DNA from: Rhodanobacteraceae bacterium
GTDB lineage: Bacteria; Pseudomonadota; Gammaproteobacteria; Xanthomonadales; Xanthomonadaceae
NCBI GenBank assembly: GCA_024233975.1
Contig: JACKOX010000014.1
Location: forward strand, 8,860-72,859
Direction of reading: 5' to 3'
Length of the DNA: 64,000 bases
The notes under the pieces are model-generated. The model was not told where the DNA came from. It did not search any database and saw only the letters and a program-made list of their open reading frames with translations. Of this stretch, positions 34,395 through 45,500 are shown one piece after another; the stretch's first letter is position 1, and every line of letters begins with the position of its first letter. Both the position numbers and the translations under genes were made by a program.

Positions 34395-35255
34395 TTATTG
34401 GCTCATCGCGCCGAGTGCGGCGCGGAACGGCGCCACCGCCAGCCGGAAGGCACTGCCACTCCAGCTGATCAGAAGGCGCTGGTCGATGCCGGTCAGGCCG
34501 TGCAGCAGCTCGCCTAGATCCTGCGCCTGGCCATTCCCTATCCGGCACAGCGCCTGTGCACGTCGTCCGATGGCGTAGGTTGCGGTGATGGTGGTGGCGC
34601 CATCGCTGGCCAGCGAGGCCACTGGCAGTAACCGGTTGATGATGGGTCTCCCCAGGCTGCCGCCAAACCGGCTGATGCCGGAGCGCTCCACCAGCTGCTC
34701 CAGGCTGCGCTGTGAAATTTCCCGCGCGCTTCCGCCCACGGCCGTGGCCAGCAGGATCACGGCGCGTTCTTCCATCTCGTTGAGGCGGATGTCGTAGAGC
34801 TCGAGGATATCGAGCACCAGTCGCCGCTGGATCTGACCGGGAGCGTCGCGCTCACCAAGCTTGCCGAGCAGCAGCGGCGCGAGCTTGCCCAGCATCGGCA
34901 CCCGTTCGATCAGGCCGCCGGCAATGGCGCCACTCCCGGACTTCAGGCAGGCCGCGTGGATCAGGCGCAGGCAGCGGCGATCCAGCTCCTCCCCAGTCAA
35001 TGGCCTGGCCGGGTTTTCGCTGGCAGCCTTGCGGCGGCTGGGTGCCTTCTTCGTCGCGGGGCGGCCGCTCGCTTTCTTGCGTGGCGCCGCCTTTTTCGTG
35101 GCCGCTTGGGTGGACGGGGACCTGGCGGACTTGGACGCGGCCTTCTTGCGCGCCGGTTTCTTCGCTGTGCCGCTGGATTTCTTGCGCGCAGCGCTGCGGC
35201 CGGCGGTCTTGCCGTCGTCGCTGTCGCCTTTGGCGCTGGAGCCGCGCGTGGCCAT
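34395..35255 (-). CDS. Protein with histone H1-like basic tail and a C-terminal helical membrane-type domain
   Basis: The 286-residue protein has two parts. The first 85 residues are Lys/Ala/Ser/Arg-rich with repeated KKAA, ARKK and TKKAP blocks, as in bacterial histone H1-like DNA-binding proteins. Residues 90-286 form a helical domain with GSGAIAGGLIERVPMLG and IINRLLPVASLASDGATTIT, which resemble DUF697 or EcsC-type domains. I cannot name the function: a DNA- or polyanion-binding tail joined to a membrane-affine domain is inferred. An alternative is a granule-associated protein. It diverges from mtnA, 121 bases away. Confidence 0.6.
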   Translation of the reverse strand: MATRGSSAKGDSDDGKTAGRSAARKKSSGTAKKPARKKAASKSARSPSTQAATKKAAPRKKASGRPATKKAPSRRKAASENPARPLTGEELDRRCLRLIHAACLKSGSGAIAGGLIERVPMLGKLAPLLLGKLGERDAPGQIQRRLVLDILELYDIRLNEMEERAVILLATAVGGSAREISQRSLEQLVERSGISRFGGSLGRPIINRLLPVASLASDGATTITATYAIGRRAQALCRIGNGQAQDLGELLHGLTGIDQRLLISWSGSAFRLAVAPFRAALGAMSQ

Positions 35256-35376
35256 GGTGCGAGCTTAGCGCGTTGTCGCGCGGGCCGTACAGGCTGCCAG
35301 GGACTTTCCGGCGCCTGTTAAGCTTGCGCGCTCGACTGTGCATATCCAGCATCCCGTGACTTCCGGATCCAGCCCG

Positions 35377-36424
<1,048 letters not shown>

Positions 36425-36438
<14 letters not shown>

Positions 36439-36838
36439 TCGCCTGCCGTCACGGCAGCTTGTCCTGTTCAGCATTTCAGGCGGACTCGCCTTTCTGGTCG
36501 ATGCTGGCGTCACCCATCTGCTGATCCATCAATTCGGCGTCGAGCCATTCCGGGCGCGGATTCCTGCCATTGCCTTGGCCGTGCTGTTCACCTGGCTGTT
36601 CAATCGTTACATCAGCTTCCGCCATCGGCGCAGCCGCAACCGGCTTGCCGAGTTCGGGCGGTATCTGCTGGGCAATGCCTTCGGCCTTGCCGCCAATTAC
36701 GGTGCCTATGCGCTGGTCATCGCGACGGTGGCCTTCACCCGGGAATGGCCCATCTTCGCGGTGGCTGCCGGCTCCATCGCGGGCTTCCTGATCAACTACG
36801 CATCGGCCCATCACTTCGTGTTTCGCGAACGCGATTGA
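36425..36838 (+). CDS. GtrA-like membrane protein
   Basis: The 137-residue protein has four membrane helices. The family signature is visible in FSISGGLAFLVDAGVTHLLI and in ARIPAIALAVLFTWLFNRYISF. GtrA proteins are thought to help flip polyprenyl-linked sugars across the inner membrane during cell-surface polysaccharide modification. It overlaps the end of mtnA by 14 bases and shares its transcript, but no glycosyltransferase is adjacent. The substrate is unknown. Confidence 0.8.
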
Positions 36839-36896
36839 CGCGCAGCGCCACAGCCCTCAGTCGGGTGCCGGTGGACGGGCTTTGACGGCCTTGGCG

Positions 36897-36905
36897 TGAT
36901 AGAAT
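36897..36905 (+). promoter_or_regulatory. Extended -10 promoter element for gyrA
   Basis: TGATAGAAT forms an extended -10 box (TGn + TAGAAT) about 150 bases before the gyrA ATG. A TTGACG lies only 12 bases upstream, too close for a classical pair, so the element may rely on the extended -10. Confidence 0.45.
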
Positions 36906-37003
36906 GACGGGTCGGTTTTACGCACCATCGAGGCCCGTCGCGAACGCTGTTTCAGGCACGATTCCCAGCGCGACTTCCGGGCCGGATCCCGATATTGAAA
37001 CGT

Positions 37004-37023
37004 CTTGAGGATATCTCCTCAAG
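37004..37023. promoter_or_regulatory. Perfect inverted repeat in gyrA leader
   Basis: CTTGAGGA and TCCTCAAG flank TATC, giving an 8-bp perfect inverted repeat that ends 36 bases before the gyrA ATG. It could be a repressor site or an mRNA hairpin in the leader. Confidence 0.5.
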
Positions 37024-37058
37024 CAATTGATTTGTGGCGATAAATTCTGGAAGAACGA

Positions 37059-39686
37059 ATGGCGGAACTCGCAAAGGAAATCATCCCGGTCAATCTCGAA
37101 GACGAGATGCGTCGCAGCTACCTCGACTACGCCATGAGCGTGATTGTCGGGCGCGCCTTGCCGGATGTCCGCGATGGCCTGAAACCCGTGCATCGGCGCG
37201 TGCTGTTCGCGATGAACGAACTGGGCGCGCATAGCAACAAGCCTTACTACAAATCCGCGCGTATCGTCGGTGACGTGATCGGTAAGTACCACCCGCACGG
37301 CGATGCCTCGGTGTACGACACCCTGGTTCGCATGGCGCAGCCGTTCTCGCTGCGTTATCTGCTGGTCGATGGGCAGGGCAACTTCGGTTCGGTGGATGGC
37401 GATCCGGCGGCAGCCATGCGTTACACCGAAGCACGGATGTCGCGCTTGGCGCATGAGTTGATGGCCGACATTGACAAGGAAACCGTCGATTTCCAGCCCA
37501 ATTACGACGAGAAGGAGCTGGAGCCGACGGTGATGCCGACACGGTTCCCGAACCTGCTGGTCAATGGCTCGGCAGGCATCGCGGTGGGCATGGCCACCAA
37601 CATCCCGCCACACAATCTGTCCGAAGTGATCGCCGCGACCATCGCGCTGATCGACAACCCCGAGCTGACCATCGATGAGCTGATGGAGCACCTGCCGGGT
37701 CCGGACCTTCCCACCGCCGGCATCATCAACGGCACTGTGGGTATCCACCACGCCTACCACACGGGCCGCGGCCGCCTGCGCATGCGCGCGCGCGCCGAGA
37801 TCGAAGTGGACGAGAAGACCGGCCGCGAAGCCATTGTCGTCAGCGAGATTCCCTACCAGGTCAACAAGGCGCGACTGATCGAGAAGATCGCCGAGCTGGT
37901 CAAGGAAAAGCGCATTGACGGCATCTCGGAGCTGCGCGACGAGTCCGACAAGGACGGCATGCGTATCTTCATCGAGATCAAGCGCGGCGAGGCGGCCGAG
38001 GTGGTGCTGAACAACCTCTACGCGCAGACGCCGATGGAATCGGTGTTCGGCATCAACATGGTGGCGCTGGTCGATGGCCGTCCGCAGCTGCTTAACCTGA
38101 AGCAGATGCTGGAGGCTTTCGTTCGTCATCGTCGCGAAGTGGTCACTCGTCGCACCATCTTCGAACTGCGCAAGGCGCGCGCCCGTGCCCACATCCTCGA
38201 AGGCCTGACCGTCGCGCTGGCCAACATCGACGAAATGATCGAGCTGATCAAGACCTCGGAGAACCCGCAGGTCGCCAAGGAGCGCATGCTGGATCGGGTC
38301 TGGGAGCCGGGCCTGGTTGGCGCGCTGCTGGGTGCCGCGGGTGCCGAGGCGTCGCGTCCGGAGGACCTGCCTCACGGCGTCGGCCTGGTCGAGGGTGGCT
38401 ACCAGCTGACCGACACCCAGGCGCAGCAGATCCTGGAGATGCGCCTGCATCGCCTGACCGGGCTTGAGCAGGAAAAGCTGACCGACGAATACAAGCAGCT
38501 GCTGGAAACCATCCGCGGCCTGATCGAGATCCTGGAGAATCCGGATCGTCTGCTGGAAGTGATCCGCGATGAACTGCATGCGGTCAACGCCGAGTTCGGC
38601 GACGAGCGCCGCAGCGAGATCCGCCAGAGCGAGGAAGACCTCGACATCCTCGACCTGATCGCCCCGGAAGACATGGTGGTCACGCTGTCGCACACCGGCT
38701 ACGTGAAGCGCCAGCCGGTCAGCGCCTATCGCGTGCAGCGTCGTGGCGGCAAGGGCCGTTCGGCGGCGAGCACCAAGGACGAGGATTTCGTCGAGCGCCT
38801 GTGGGTAGCCAACACCCATGACACGCTGCTCACCTTCACCAGTTCGGGCCGTGTGTTCTGGCTGGGCGTGCACCAGTTGCCGGAAGCCGGGCCGAATGCG
38901 CGCGGTCGCCCGATCATCAACTGGATCTCGCTGGAAGAGGGTGAAAAGGTGCAGGCGGTGCTGCCGGTGCGCGAGTTCGACGAAGGTCGCTTCGTGTTCT
39001 TCGCCACGCGCAGCGGCACGGTGAAGAAGACGCCGCTCACCGAATACGCCTATCGCCTGCAGCGCGGCAAGATTGCCATCAACCTGGATCCCGAGGATGC
39101 GCTGGTGGACGTGCAGCTCACCGATGGCAAGCGCGACATCATGCTGTTCGCCAGCAACGGCAAGACCGTGCGCTTTGACGAGGATGCCGTGCGCTCCATG
39201 GGTCGTACCGCGGCCGGTGTTCGTGGCATGAAGCTGGGGCAGGGCGAGTCGGTGGTCAGCCTGATCGTGGTTGATGGCGAGGACGACGTGCTCACTGCTA
39301 CCGTCAATGGTTATGGCAAGCGTACGCCGGTCGACGACTACCCGAAGAAGGGTCGCGGCACCATGGGCGTGATCGGCATCCAGACCAGCGAGCGCAATGG
39401 TGATCTGGTAGGCGCGTTGCAGATCAATGACGAGCAGGAAATCCTGCTGATCAGCGATGGCGGCACCATGGTCCGTACGCGTGCCGGCGAAGTCTCGCAG
39501 CTCAGCCGCAACACCCAGGGCGTGACCCTGATGCGCATGTCCAAGGACGAGAAGCTGATCGGCATCGAGCGTGTGGATCAGTTCGAGGAAGAAGCAGAGG
39601 ACGATGCCGAGCTGGCGGACAGCCCGGCAGGTGCGGCGGAAGGCGATGCCGTGTCCAGCAGCGAGGCGCCCTCTCCGGAAGCCTGA
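37059..39686 (+). CDS. gyrA: DNA gyrase subunit A
   Basis: The 875-residue protein has the catalytic Tyr122 in AAMRYTEARMS and the GyrA box QRRGGKG in the C-terminal domain. The beta-pinwheel repeats are visible. With GyrB it introduces negative supercoils. The quinolone-resistance region reads KYHPHGDASVYDTL, with Ala at position 83 (E. coli numbering holds exactly) where E. coli has Ser. The C-terminus is an acidic tail (EEEAEDDAELADSP). GGAAG lies five bases before the ATG. Confidence 0.97.
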   Translation: MAELAKEIIPVNLEDEMRRSYLDYAMSVIVGRALPDVRDGLKPVHRRVLFAMNELGAHSNKPYYKSARIVGDVIGKYHPHGDASVYDTLVRMAQPFSLRYLLVDGQGNFGSVDGDPAAAMRYTEARMSRLAHELMADIDKETVDFQPNYDEKELEPTVMPTRFPNLLVNGSAGIAVGMATNIPPHNLSEVIAATIALIDNPELTIDELMEHLPGPDLPTAGIINGTVGIHHAYHTGRGRLRMRARAEIEVDEKTGREAIVVSEIPYQVNKARLIEKIAELVKEKRIDGISELRDESDKDGMRIFIEIKRGEAAEVVLNNLYAQTPMESVFGINMVALVDGRPQLLNLKQMLEAFVRHRREVVTRRTIFELRKARARAHILEGLTVALANIDEMIELIKTSENPQVAKERMLDRVWEPGLVGALLGAAGAEASRPEDLPHGVGLVEGGYQLTDTQAQQILEMRLHRLTGLEQEKLTDEYKQLLETIRGLIEILENPDRLLEVIRDELHAVNAEFGDERRSEIRQSEEDLDILDLIAPEDMVVTLSHTGYVKRQPVSAYRVQRRGGKGRSAASTKDEDFVERLWVANTHDTLLTFTSSGRVFWLGVHQLPEAGPNARGRPIINWISLEEGEKVQAVLPVREFDEGRFVFFATRSGTVKKTPLTEYAYRLQRGKIAINLDPEDALVDVQLTDGKRDIMLFASNGKTVRFDEDAVRSMGRTAAGVRGMKLGQGESVVSLIVVDGEDDVLTATVNGYGKRTPVDDYPKKGRGTMGVIGIQTSERNGDLVGALQINDEQEILLISDGGTMVRTRAGEVSQLSRNTQGVTLMRMSKDEKLIGIERVDQFEEEAEDDAELADSPAGAAEGDAVSSSEAPSPEA

Positions 39687-39701
39687 TTGATGCATTCCGA
39701 T

Positions 39702-39724
39702 GCCGCCGGCGAGTTGCCGGCGGC
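39702..39724 (+). terminator. GC hairpin after gyrA
   Basis: GCCGCCGGC pairs perfectly with GCCGGCGGC around the loop GAGTT, 15 bases after the gyrA stop. No T-run follows, so Rho-independent termination would be weak; it may also protect the mRNA end. Confidence 0.5.
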
Positions 39725-39837
39725 GTCGCGACCTGAGGTTCCTCCCCCGCACATTCACTGGGCTGGCACGATTCGTGTCGTAATTGAAGCTGCGGTACCG
39801 TGTCTTCAGGCATACGCCGAAGGACGGGAGCTTCGCC

Positions 39838-42486
39838 ATGCTCAGTGCATCCTCCACATCGGTCGCCCGACGCGGCGGCCTGTCTGTTCTGCTGCTTTCA
39901 CTGATCGTCAGCCTCGGTGCCTGCGGGGAAGCTCCGCAGGCGGATGCGTCGGCGGCTTCATCTGCCGCCCAGGCCAGGGATGATTCCGCCAGCCCGCTGG
40001 CCAGTGGGAGTACCACGACGGCAGCAGTCGAATCCCCGGCGACCCGCGCTGACGCCGACAAGTCGTTGGAAGGCACGGCTGCACCGGCGGTAGCCGGGGC
40101 TGCCGGCGAAGACCAGCCCATCGTCAATCGTGTGTTCAAGGCGGTGAATACGGATGACGCGGCGCGTGAGCGTTCGCTGGATCGGCTTGCCCGCTTCATC
40201 GCGAAGCTGGGTGAGCTCGGCAAGCTGGTGGATCGCAGCCACATCGACACCGACGTCCTGCTGGAGTCGCTGGACTACGACTACGACCGCATCGTTGCCT
40301 TCGTCAGCGACGACATCGGCTTCGAGCAGTATCCGGGCTCGCTGCGTGGCGCACGCGGCACACTGGTCAGTGGCGCTGGTAATGCGCTGGACCAGTCGTT
40401 ACTGCTCGCCAAGCTGCTTCGTGATGCGGGCTATGACGCCCGCATCGCACGCGGCCAGCTGGATGCTGCTGACGCGACGCGGCTGGTCGACGGCATCGCG
40501 GTATCGAAAGGTGACCGAGAGCTGGCTCGAAGCCCGGCCGACTGGCAAAAATCCCTGACGGAATTGCAGGCCATCGCTGGCGCGGCCGAGCCAGTGCGCT
40601 TCGATCCGATACGGCAGCAGCCCTTCTATGCCACGGCGACCCGTACCCGCGACGAGCTGCTCAGCGAGCTGCGCTCGGCAGGTGTGACGCTGCCGGTCGG
40701 CGAGCCGTCCGGGCTGCGCGCTGAAGCCGCCGACTACTACTGGGTGGAAGCCCGCAAAGGTGCTTCTGGCGGCTGGAGCAACCTGCATCCGGCATTCGCG
40801 GGCCAGGCCGTGGACACGCCGACGGCCAGCAAGCGTTTTGACGGCGAGTTGCCGGCGGATGTGCAGCAGCGCCTGCGCATTGAGGTGTTCATCGCGCAGA
40901 AGCTGGGCGACAGTCTGAAGACGGTTCGCGTAGCCGGTCCGTGGGAGCGCCCTACGGCCAACCTTGATGGCGAGCTGCTCCGCTTCAGCAACCAGCCGAA
41001 CACGCTGGATCGCAAGGCCATCAACGATGGCGTCGGTCAGGCGGTGAAGCGTGCCCAGCTGTTTGTGCCGGTGCTGAACGGCAAGCCGGGTTTGGCGTTC
41101 GACCTGAATGGCACCACCATCGACACGGCTGCGCTCGGCATGGACACCTTCGGTGCGGCCGGCATCTTCAAGACGGTCGGTGACAAGACCGAACGCGCCA
41201 CCAGCGCGTTGTCCGCGCTCGGCAGCAACAAGCCGGCGGAGCCCGCGGAAGACCTCCGCGCGCTGGCGGCACAGTGGATCGAGTACACGCTGATCTCGCC
41301 CGACGGTAGCGAAAAGCATTTCCGTCGCCCGGTCATGAGCCGACTTGGCACCGACCCCTGGCGTGCGCGCAAGGGCGCGACGCTGACCGCCCTGGGCGAG
41401 GACGAGCAGCGTCGTGAGCTGACTGTGGAGCAGCGGATCATGCTGGCCACCGGCCGCTACTCCGAAAGCTATGTCGTTGATCGCGCGATCCAGCACCTGC
41501 TCGGCAATGCCAAGGCATGGGGGCTGATGATCGACTACCTGCACGGGACGCCGGTGAATCCGCGTCAGCGCGACGACGTTGCCGTTTCGCCACTGCCACA
41601 CCTGGCGCTGTTCCGTCTGTTTGATCGCGGACCGGCGCTGTTCGGTGCCGACATCGCTTACCGCGCCGAGCCGACGCTGGTCGTCCTGCGCGAGGGCCTG
41701 GTCTCGGATGGCGTCGGTTTCCGCAGCGTGGATATCGTCAGCAACGAACGCCGCGTGTTGTCGAAAAGTTCCCAAGGGGTGAAGAGCGCACCTGACAAGG
41801 CACTGGCGATTGGCGTCTGGGAAACGGTCAGTGAAGCGCTGGCCCATGCCAACCTGCCGGGTGGCGATGCGCACAACAACACCTTTGAGACCTTCGCCGC
41901 GGCGAAGAAGCAGGGCGTCGCTATCAGCGTCCTGAAGCCGGACGGGCAGCCGGATGCGCTGGCTATTTCCGACAATGAGAAGCGGCTTGTCGCGGACGAC
42001 CTGGCACGTGGCTTCGCTGTTGTCGTGCCGGAGAAGAGCATCGGCTCGCGCCGCTTCGGTGGCTGGTGGCGGGTTGATCCGGCCAGTGGCACCACGCTGG
42101 GAATGACCGGCGATGGGCGAGGCCAGGAAATGGCCGAATACCTGATCGACCTGACCGGCAATGCGCTGACGCTGATCAATTCGCTGAAGAACTACGCCGA
42201 CTGCGAGAAATACACCGACACGGCGACCAAGGCCTGCTGCCTGATGGAGGCGCACATGCGCAACATCGGCGGCATGGCGCTGGGCGGTGTCATCGGTTCG
42301 ACCTTCGGCGGCGGCGTCGCGCTGATGTGCGATGTCGGCGGCATGGCGCGGGCCGAGATCGAAGGTGCGATGGGCACTCGGAACGAATGGTCCTGCACGG
42401 TCTTCGACAACCCCGAGAACATGATTGGCCCTGGCGGCATCGTCAACACCACGGCGATGGGCTGCGGCGCCTTCCAGGACCAGTGA
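39838..42486 (+). CDS. Lipoprotein with degenerate transglutaminase-like domain, unknown function
   Basis: The 882-residue precursor has a lipobox (VSLGAC, Cys29) and a low-complexity Ala/Ser/Asp/Thr spacer to about residue 90. A transglutaminase-like core spans about 140-330 (GAGNALDQSLLLAKLLRDAG, ADYYWVEARKG, WSNLHPAF). Aligned by eye to the family, the catalytic Cys, His and Asp positions are Ala, Tyr and His. The C-terminal half contains GWWRVDPASGTTLGM, followed by a cysteine cluster (CEKYTDTATKACCLMEAH) and a glycine-rich hydrophobic stretch. GGGAG precedes the ATG. Its stop lies 17 bases before the next start, which suggests one operon. Confidence 0.75.
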   Translation: MLSASSTSVARRGGLSVLLLSLIVSLGACGEAPQADASAASSAAQARDDSASPLASGSTTTAAVESPATRADADKSLEGTAAPAVAGAAGEDQPIVNRVFKAVNTDDAARERSLDRLARFIAKLGELGKLVDRSHIDTDVLLESLDYDYDRIVAFVSDDIGFEQYPGSLRGARGTLVSGAGNALDQSLLLAKLLRDAGYDARIARGQLDAADATRLVDGIAVSKGDRELARSPADWQKSLTELQAIAGAAEPVRFDPIRQQPFYATATRTRDELLSELRSAGVTLPVGEPSGLRAEAADYYWVEARKGASGGWSNLHPAFAGQAVDTPTASKRFDGELPADVQQRLRIEVFIAQKLGDSLKTVRVAGPWERPTANLDGELLRFSNQPNTLDRKAINDGVGQAVKRAQLFVPVLNGKPGLAFDLNGTTIDTAALGMDTFGAAGIFKTVGDKTERATSALSALGSNKPAEPAEDLRALAAQWIEYTLISPDGSEKHFRRPVMSRLGTDPWRARKGATLTALGEDEQRRELTVEQRIMLATGRYSESYVVDRAIQHLLGNAKAWGLMIDYLHGTPVNPRQRDDVAVSPLPHLALFRLFDRGPALFGADIAYRAEPTLVVLREGLVSDGVGFRSVDIVSNERRVLSKSSQGVKSAPDKALAIGVWETVSEALAHANLPGGDAHNNTFETFAAAKKQGVAISVLKPDGQPDALAISDNEKRLVADDLARGFAVVVPEKSIGSRRFGGWWRVDPASGTTLGMTGDGRGQEMAEYLIDLTGNALTLINSLKNYADCEKYTDTATKACCLMEAHMRNIGGMALGGVIGSTFGGGVALMCDVGGMARAEIEGAMGTRNEWSCTVFDNPENMIGPGGIVNTTAMGCGAFQDQ

Positions 42487-42502
42487 AGCCGGGGGCCATG
42501 AC

Positions 42503-45500
42503 GTGAATTTTCAACTGCGGATTCCGCTGTTCAACCTGTTTGGCCTGTTGGCCCTGGCATTGCCGGCCACGGTGGCGCTGGCTGATCCGACCTTCCTCGT
42601 CGAAGCCGAACCCAACGACCAGCCGGCGCAGGCGCAGTCCGTCTCTGGCGAGGCGGTGATATCCGGTGAATTGCTCGGCAAGGACCAGGACGGTTTCCGC
42701 TGGTCGGTCTCGGATGAGGAGGCGACCACCCCATGGACGCTGACGCTGGAGGGACTTCCCGGCACGCTGACCCGCATGGATGTCCTGAAGCTCGACTGGA
42801 CGGACGACGGGCAGGCGGTGGCCGGAAGGACGCGGCTGGTCACGCTGCAGACGCCGGACGGGCAACGACCGACCACCACCAGCGGACTGTTGTTCGAACC
42901 GGGTGAATACCTGATTGGCGTGTCCAAGGGCGGTGGTGAAGGCGGCTATCGGGTATCGATGGCGCATGGCGAAAACTATTTCGGGCCATACGACCTTGCC
43001 GACGTCGGCGAGAAGTCGCCGGGTGATACGCGTGGCAAGAATTTCCGTCGTGCCTGGTTTCTCGCCGGGCGCGAAGCGCTGATCGACTGGAACCTGCCGG
43101 ATGATGCCGCCCAGTCGCGCTGGCAGCTCGACCTGTATGCGCCGCTGGGGCGGCAGCCAGAGCTGGAGCTGATCGACCCTGCCGGCAAATCCCTGCTGAG
43201 CCGCCGTGTGGAAAGTCTGGGTCGCCTGAGCCTGCCCGATCTCGGCTTGCAGCCCGGACGCTACCAGCTGCGGCTGAAAGCCGGAGAAAACCCCGATGGA
43301 CAGTTGTTCGCCATCGAGACGCAGCGCAGTGGCGAGCGTGTTGCCGGCAGCGAGTCCGAGCCCAACGATGAGCGCGGGCTGGGCAACTGGGCGGACCTGT
43401 CGCGGCCGGTGTCGGCGCGGCTGAGCGAGCGCCGCGACGTTGACCGTTTCCGTTTCACCATCGATGAAGCCAAGGCGGCTCAGCGGCTGCAGGCGCACGT
43501 GCTGAGCAGCGGTGAGGGCGGCTTGCGCCTGTGCCTGAACGACGAGGCCGATCGCCAATTGCAGTGCCGCGAGGATACGGGCGAGGTCAACCTCGATGAC
43601 CTGCGCCTGGCACCGGGCGAATACCGCCTGCTGGTGTCGCGCCCCGGCGCGCCGATGGACTACCAGATCAGCCTGGTCGAGCTGGGTCCGGACGAGGATG
43701 GCCAGGAGGCCGAACCCAATGACGATCCCGCCACCGCCAGCGGCATGGCCGGATCGCGCACGGTGAAGGGCCGCTTCACGGCGGGCGGCAGCGGTACGGA
43801 CAGCGATGTCTACCAGCTGATGATCACCGGCGAACCGCAGCTGTGGCGCTTCCAGGCGGTGGGTGATCGCATCCAGTCACTCGACTACCTCAATGCCAAG
43901 GGCAACCAGGTGCAGCGCGTCCGCGTCGAAGGCAACGAGCGCCGAGCGCGGCTGTCGAACCTGCTCCTGCTGCCGGGGCGCCACATGATCCGTGTCACCG
44001 GCTTCGAGGGCGACTACGTGCTTCGTGCGATTCCGCTGGGTCCGCCCGATCCGGACTTCGAACGCGAGCCCAATGACGACCTTTCGACTTCGCAGCGACT
44101 GGACTGGGGGAAGGAGCGTCGCGGGCTGCTGGAAGACTCGCACGACATGGATGCCTTCCGCTTCCATCTTCCGGTCCAGGAGCATATCCGTCTGACCGTC
44201 ACGCCGGCCTCGGATGGCGTGATCAAGGGCCATCTCTACTGGGACGACTGGAGCTTCCGCGGCAGCCACTCGCCGCCGCATACGCCGCCGGGAACACCGC
44301 TGGTGCTGCAGGGGCGATTCCCGCCGGGCGACTATCGCTTCGACATCAATGCCGTCGTGCCGTCCGAGGCCGAGTACCACGTGTTGCTGGAACGCCTGCC
44401 GCTGGATGACTGCGGTGTGGACTGCGAGCCCAACGATGGCAACGCCTTCTTCAATCCGATACCGCGGGACTTCCATATCGTCGGCGCGGCCGGCGAGTGG
44501 CGGGACAATGATGTCTATGCCTTGCCGGATGCGAGTCGTAGCCGGCCATTGCGGGTGATCGTCAATGACGATGGCGTGCGTCCGGGGGTGCAGACGTCGG
44601 ATGGCAAGACGGTTCGCATGCAGCGCGAGGTGGTGCCGGTCAGCGACGCACCGGATGCGGCCAAGCGCATCGAGTGGAGGGCCGAGCTGCCGGCCGATCA
44701 GTCCACCTTTCTGATCGCCAATGGCAGGGGCAGGTACGACTGGCAGCTCGATTTCGACGGGCAGCCGGCGGCCACAGCATTGCCGGCAGCGCCGCCCGTC
44801 GAGCTTGGCCTGCAGCTGGATAGTGATTCGGTGGCCGCCTACGCACCGGTTGGTCAGGTGCTGGATGGACGGCTTCGACTGCGCAACACCGGCAGCACGC
44901 CGCAATCCTTGCGCCTGGCGCTCAGCACGTCTCACCCGGGTTGGCGGGCGAGCTGGGCGGATGGCGCTGCCATGGATGGCGAGACGGTGAATGTCGCAGC
45001 GGGAGCCACGCTGGAACGGCCGCTACGCGTCGAGGTGCTTCCCGACGCCTGGCCGGATCTTGATGTGATGCTGAGGCTTGGTGCGACGGCAGCAGATGGC
45101 GGCGTGGCCAGCACCGAAACGCCCATGCGCGCCTGGCGCGAACAGGCTCTGCTGAATCCGGCGCGACTTTGGTCATTGCCGGTGACCTTGCTGGGCGGCA
45201 TCAACGTGGCGTCGACGGTTGTCGGGGGAAAGCGATTGGGTGGTGACGACCTGCAAAGCGGGGAGATCTGCCGCGATGCCGATCAGTTGTTCGATGGCTT
45301 GACGCCGATCGGCCAGGGCATGGGCTGTCGTGGCTTCAAGTCGCCGCCGTCGTTGACCGTCGATCTTGCCGGTGATGGGCCATCTCCGGTCGCCGGATTT
45401 TCCCTCAGTCCGAAGGGGCGCGGCTCGGCCTACAACATGCTGGCCCGCTTCCGCATCGAATTGAGCCGTGACGGCCAGCATTTCGAGACGGTCGTCGAGG

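Noticed and set aside
36882..36905. TTGACG plus TAGAAT as a classical promoter for gyrA
   Set aside because: The spacer is only 12 bases, so only the extended -10 was kept.
36918..40250. A 1110-residue open frame on the minus strand, antisense to gyrA
   Set aside because: Long antisense frames are common in GC-rich coding DNA because of third-position bias. It has no conserved motif and gyrA is certain on the other strand.
40399..42255. A 618-residue minus-strand frame over the transglutaminase-like lipoprotein gene
   Set aside because: It has low-complexity composition and no signal or motif, while the plus frame has a lipobox and ribosome site.
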